Source: Anaerolineae bacterium
GTDB lineage: Bacteria > Chloroflexota > Anaerolineae > 4572-78 > NAK82
Reading direction: 5' to 3'
Assembly (NCBI GenBank): GCA_030597485.1
Contig: JAUVRU010000218.1
Location: 1-5,025, forward strand
Length of the DNA stretch: 5,025 bases
Each line of letters begins with the position of its first letter. Positions within the stretch are counted from its first letter, which is position 1. The notes below the pieces were generated by a model. It did not search any database. It saw only the letters and a program-made list of their open reading frames with translations, and had not been told where the DNA came from. Of this stretch, positions 4,570 to 5,025 are shown in pieces. The translations under genes were made by a program, and so were the position numbers.

Positions 4570-5025
4570 TGGGACAGAAGCGGAACGCGAATCGAGCGGG
4601 CCCTTTGCCGTTTCTGGGGAGGTTGGCGATGGCTGCCACGTCGGTTTTCGCCATCGCCATGGTGGCCTGGAACATCTTGCGTCTGTATCCCGGCGACCGC
4701 TGGCTTCCGGTGCGCCTGGGCAACTTCGTTGCTCCCTGGCTGTTTTTCGTCTTGCTGGTTGCGCTGGCAGTCGCCTGGCTGGGCCGGCGTCCGTGGCTGA
4801 GCCGGCTGCTGGCCCTGTTGGTGCTCGTTTCTGTCCTGCGTTTTTGGCCAGTGCTGATGCCGCGCCTGTCGGGTCCCAACGCACAGGCCAACACTCCTGT
4901 AAGCCAACTGCGAGTGATGACGTTCAACGTGCATTTCTCCAATCGCGATGCGCTGGGCATAGCTGATTTGGTGCGAGCGGAGACGCCGGACATCGTTGCC
5001 TTTCAGGAGTGCACCATGGACTTGA
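4569..5025 (+). CDS. Membrane-anchored endonuclease/exonuclease/phosphatase (EEP) family protein, 3'-truncated by window
   Basis: The first 152 codons of a gene that runs off the right edge, open throughout. A basic N-terminus (KR at 4-5, R9, R18) precedes three hydrophobic segments, about residues 19-38, 53-71 and 79-97, with the positive GRRPWLSR loop between the second and third. This predicts an inside N-terminus and an outside C-terminal domain. The EEP domain begins at LRVMTFNVHF (115-123), with metal-binding Asn120, and continues to ETPDIVAFQE (138-147), with metal-binding Glu147. EEP enzymes are metal-dependent phosphodiesterases or phosphatases; the substrate cannot be told from this part. 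The ATG overlaps the preceding stop codon by one base (TGATG), implying translational coupling. An alternative ATG at 4629 has a much better ribosome site and would omit the basic tail. Catalytic residues later in the domain are outside the window. Confidence 0.85.
   Translation, partial: MGQKRNANRAGPLPFLGRLAMAATSVFAIAMVAWNILRLYPGDRWLPVRLGNFVAPWLFFVLLVALAVAWLGRRPWLSRLLALLVLVSVLRFWPVLMPRLSGPNAQANTPVSQLRVMTFNVHFSNRDALGIADLVRAETPDIVAFQECTMDL
4616..4622 (+). promoter_or_regulatory. Internal Shine-Dalgarno-like site favouring an alternative EEP start
   Basis: GGGGAGG ends 6 bases before the in-frame ATG 4629, codon 21 of the longer reading. The ATG at 4569 lacks any such site. If used, the protein would start directly in the first membrane segment and lose the basic tail that the positive-inside rule favours. 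The two starts may both be used. Confidence 0.45.

Overview
The window looks like ordinary chromosomal DNA from a GC-rich bacterium. A Chloroflexota (Anaerolineae-type) origin is my best guess. It rests on the general feel of the Tgt and UppP proteins, a lipoprotein-type phosphate-binding protein outside any pst operon, and short tandem microsatellites between genes. No 16S or marker-gene search could be run, so this is inference. There is no phage, CRISPR, toxin-antitoxin or large transposon in the window.

Layout, left to right. Bases 1-149 are non-coding and hold a perfect 10-bp inverted repeat, a three-unit 8-bp repeat and a weak terminator-like hairpin. A cytoplasmic alpha/beta hydrolase of the dienelactone hydrolase/acetyl-xylan esterase type runs leftward (150-1070). 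Bases 1071-1526 are a divergent intergenic region. It holds a strong sigma70-type promoter for the hydrolase, a small element of about 151 bp with long imperfect terminal inverted repeats and a 9-bp direct duplication at its borders (a probable MITE), and a second sigma70-type promoter pointing right. Rightward genes follow: tgt (queuosine tRNA-guanine transglycosylase, TTG start), uppP (undecaprenyl-diphosphatase), a PstS-like phosphate-binding lipoprotein, and the first 152 codons of a membrane-anchored endonuclease/exonuclease/phosphatase (EEP) protein cut by the right edge.

The two gaps around uppP each hold a different heptanucleotide tandem array: CAGTRGA-type after tgt and CAAATGR-type before the PstS-like gene. 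The first array supplies the tgt stop codon; the second runs in register up to the lipoprotein start codon. Thus every intergenic gap in the window carries a different class of small repeat.

Functionally, tgt and uppP are housekeeping. The PstS-like lipoprotein and the EEP protein share one base (TGATG) and are probably translationally linked. Their predicted extracytoplasmic placement suggests, without proof, a role in phosphate or phosphoester handling at the cell surface. The most distinctive content is the bounded mini-element at the hydrolase promoter and the paired heptamer arrays, rather than a new multi-gene system.
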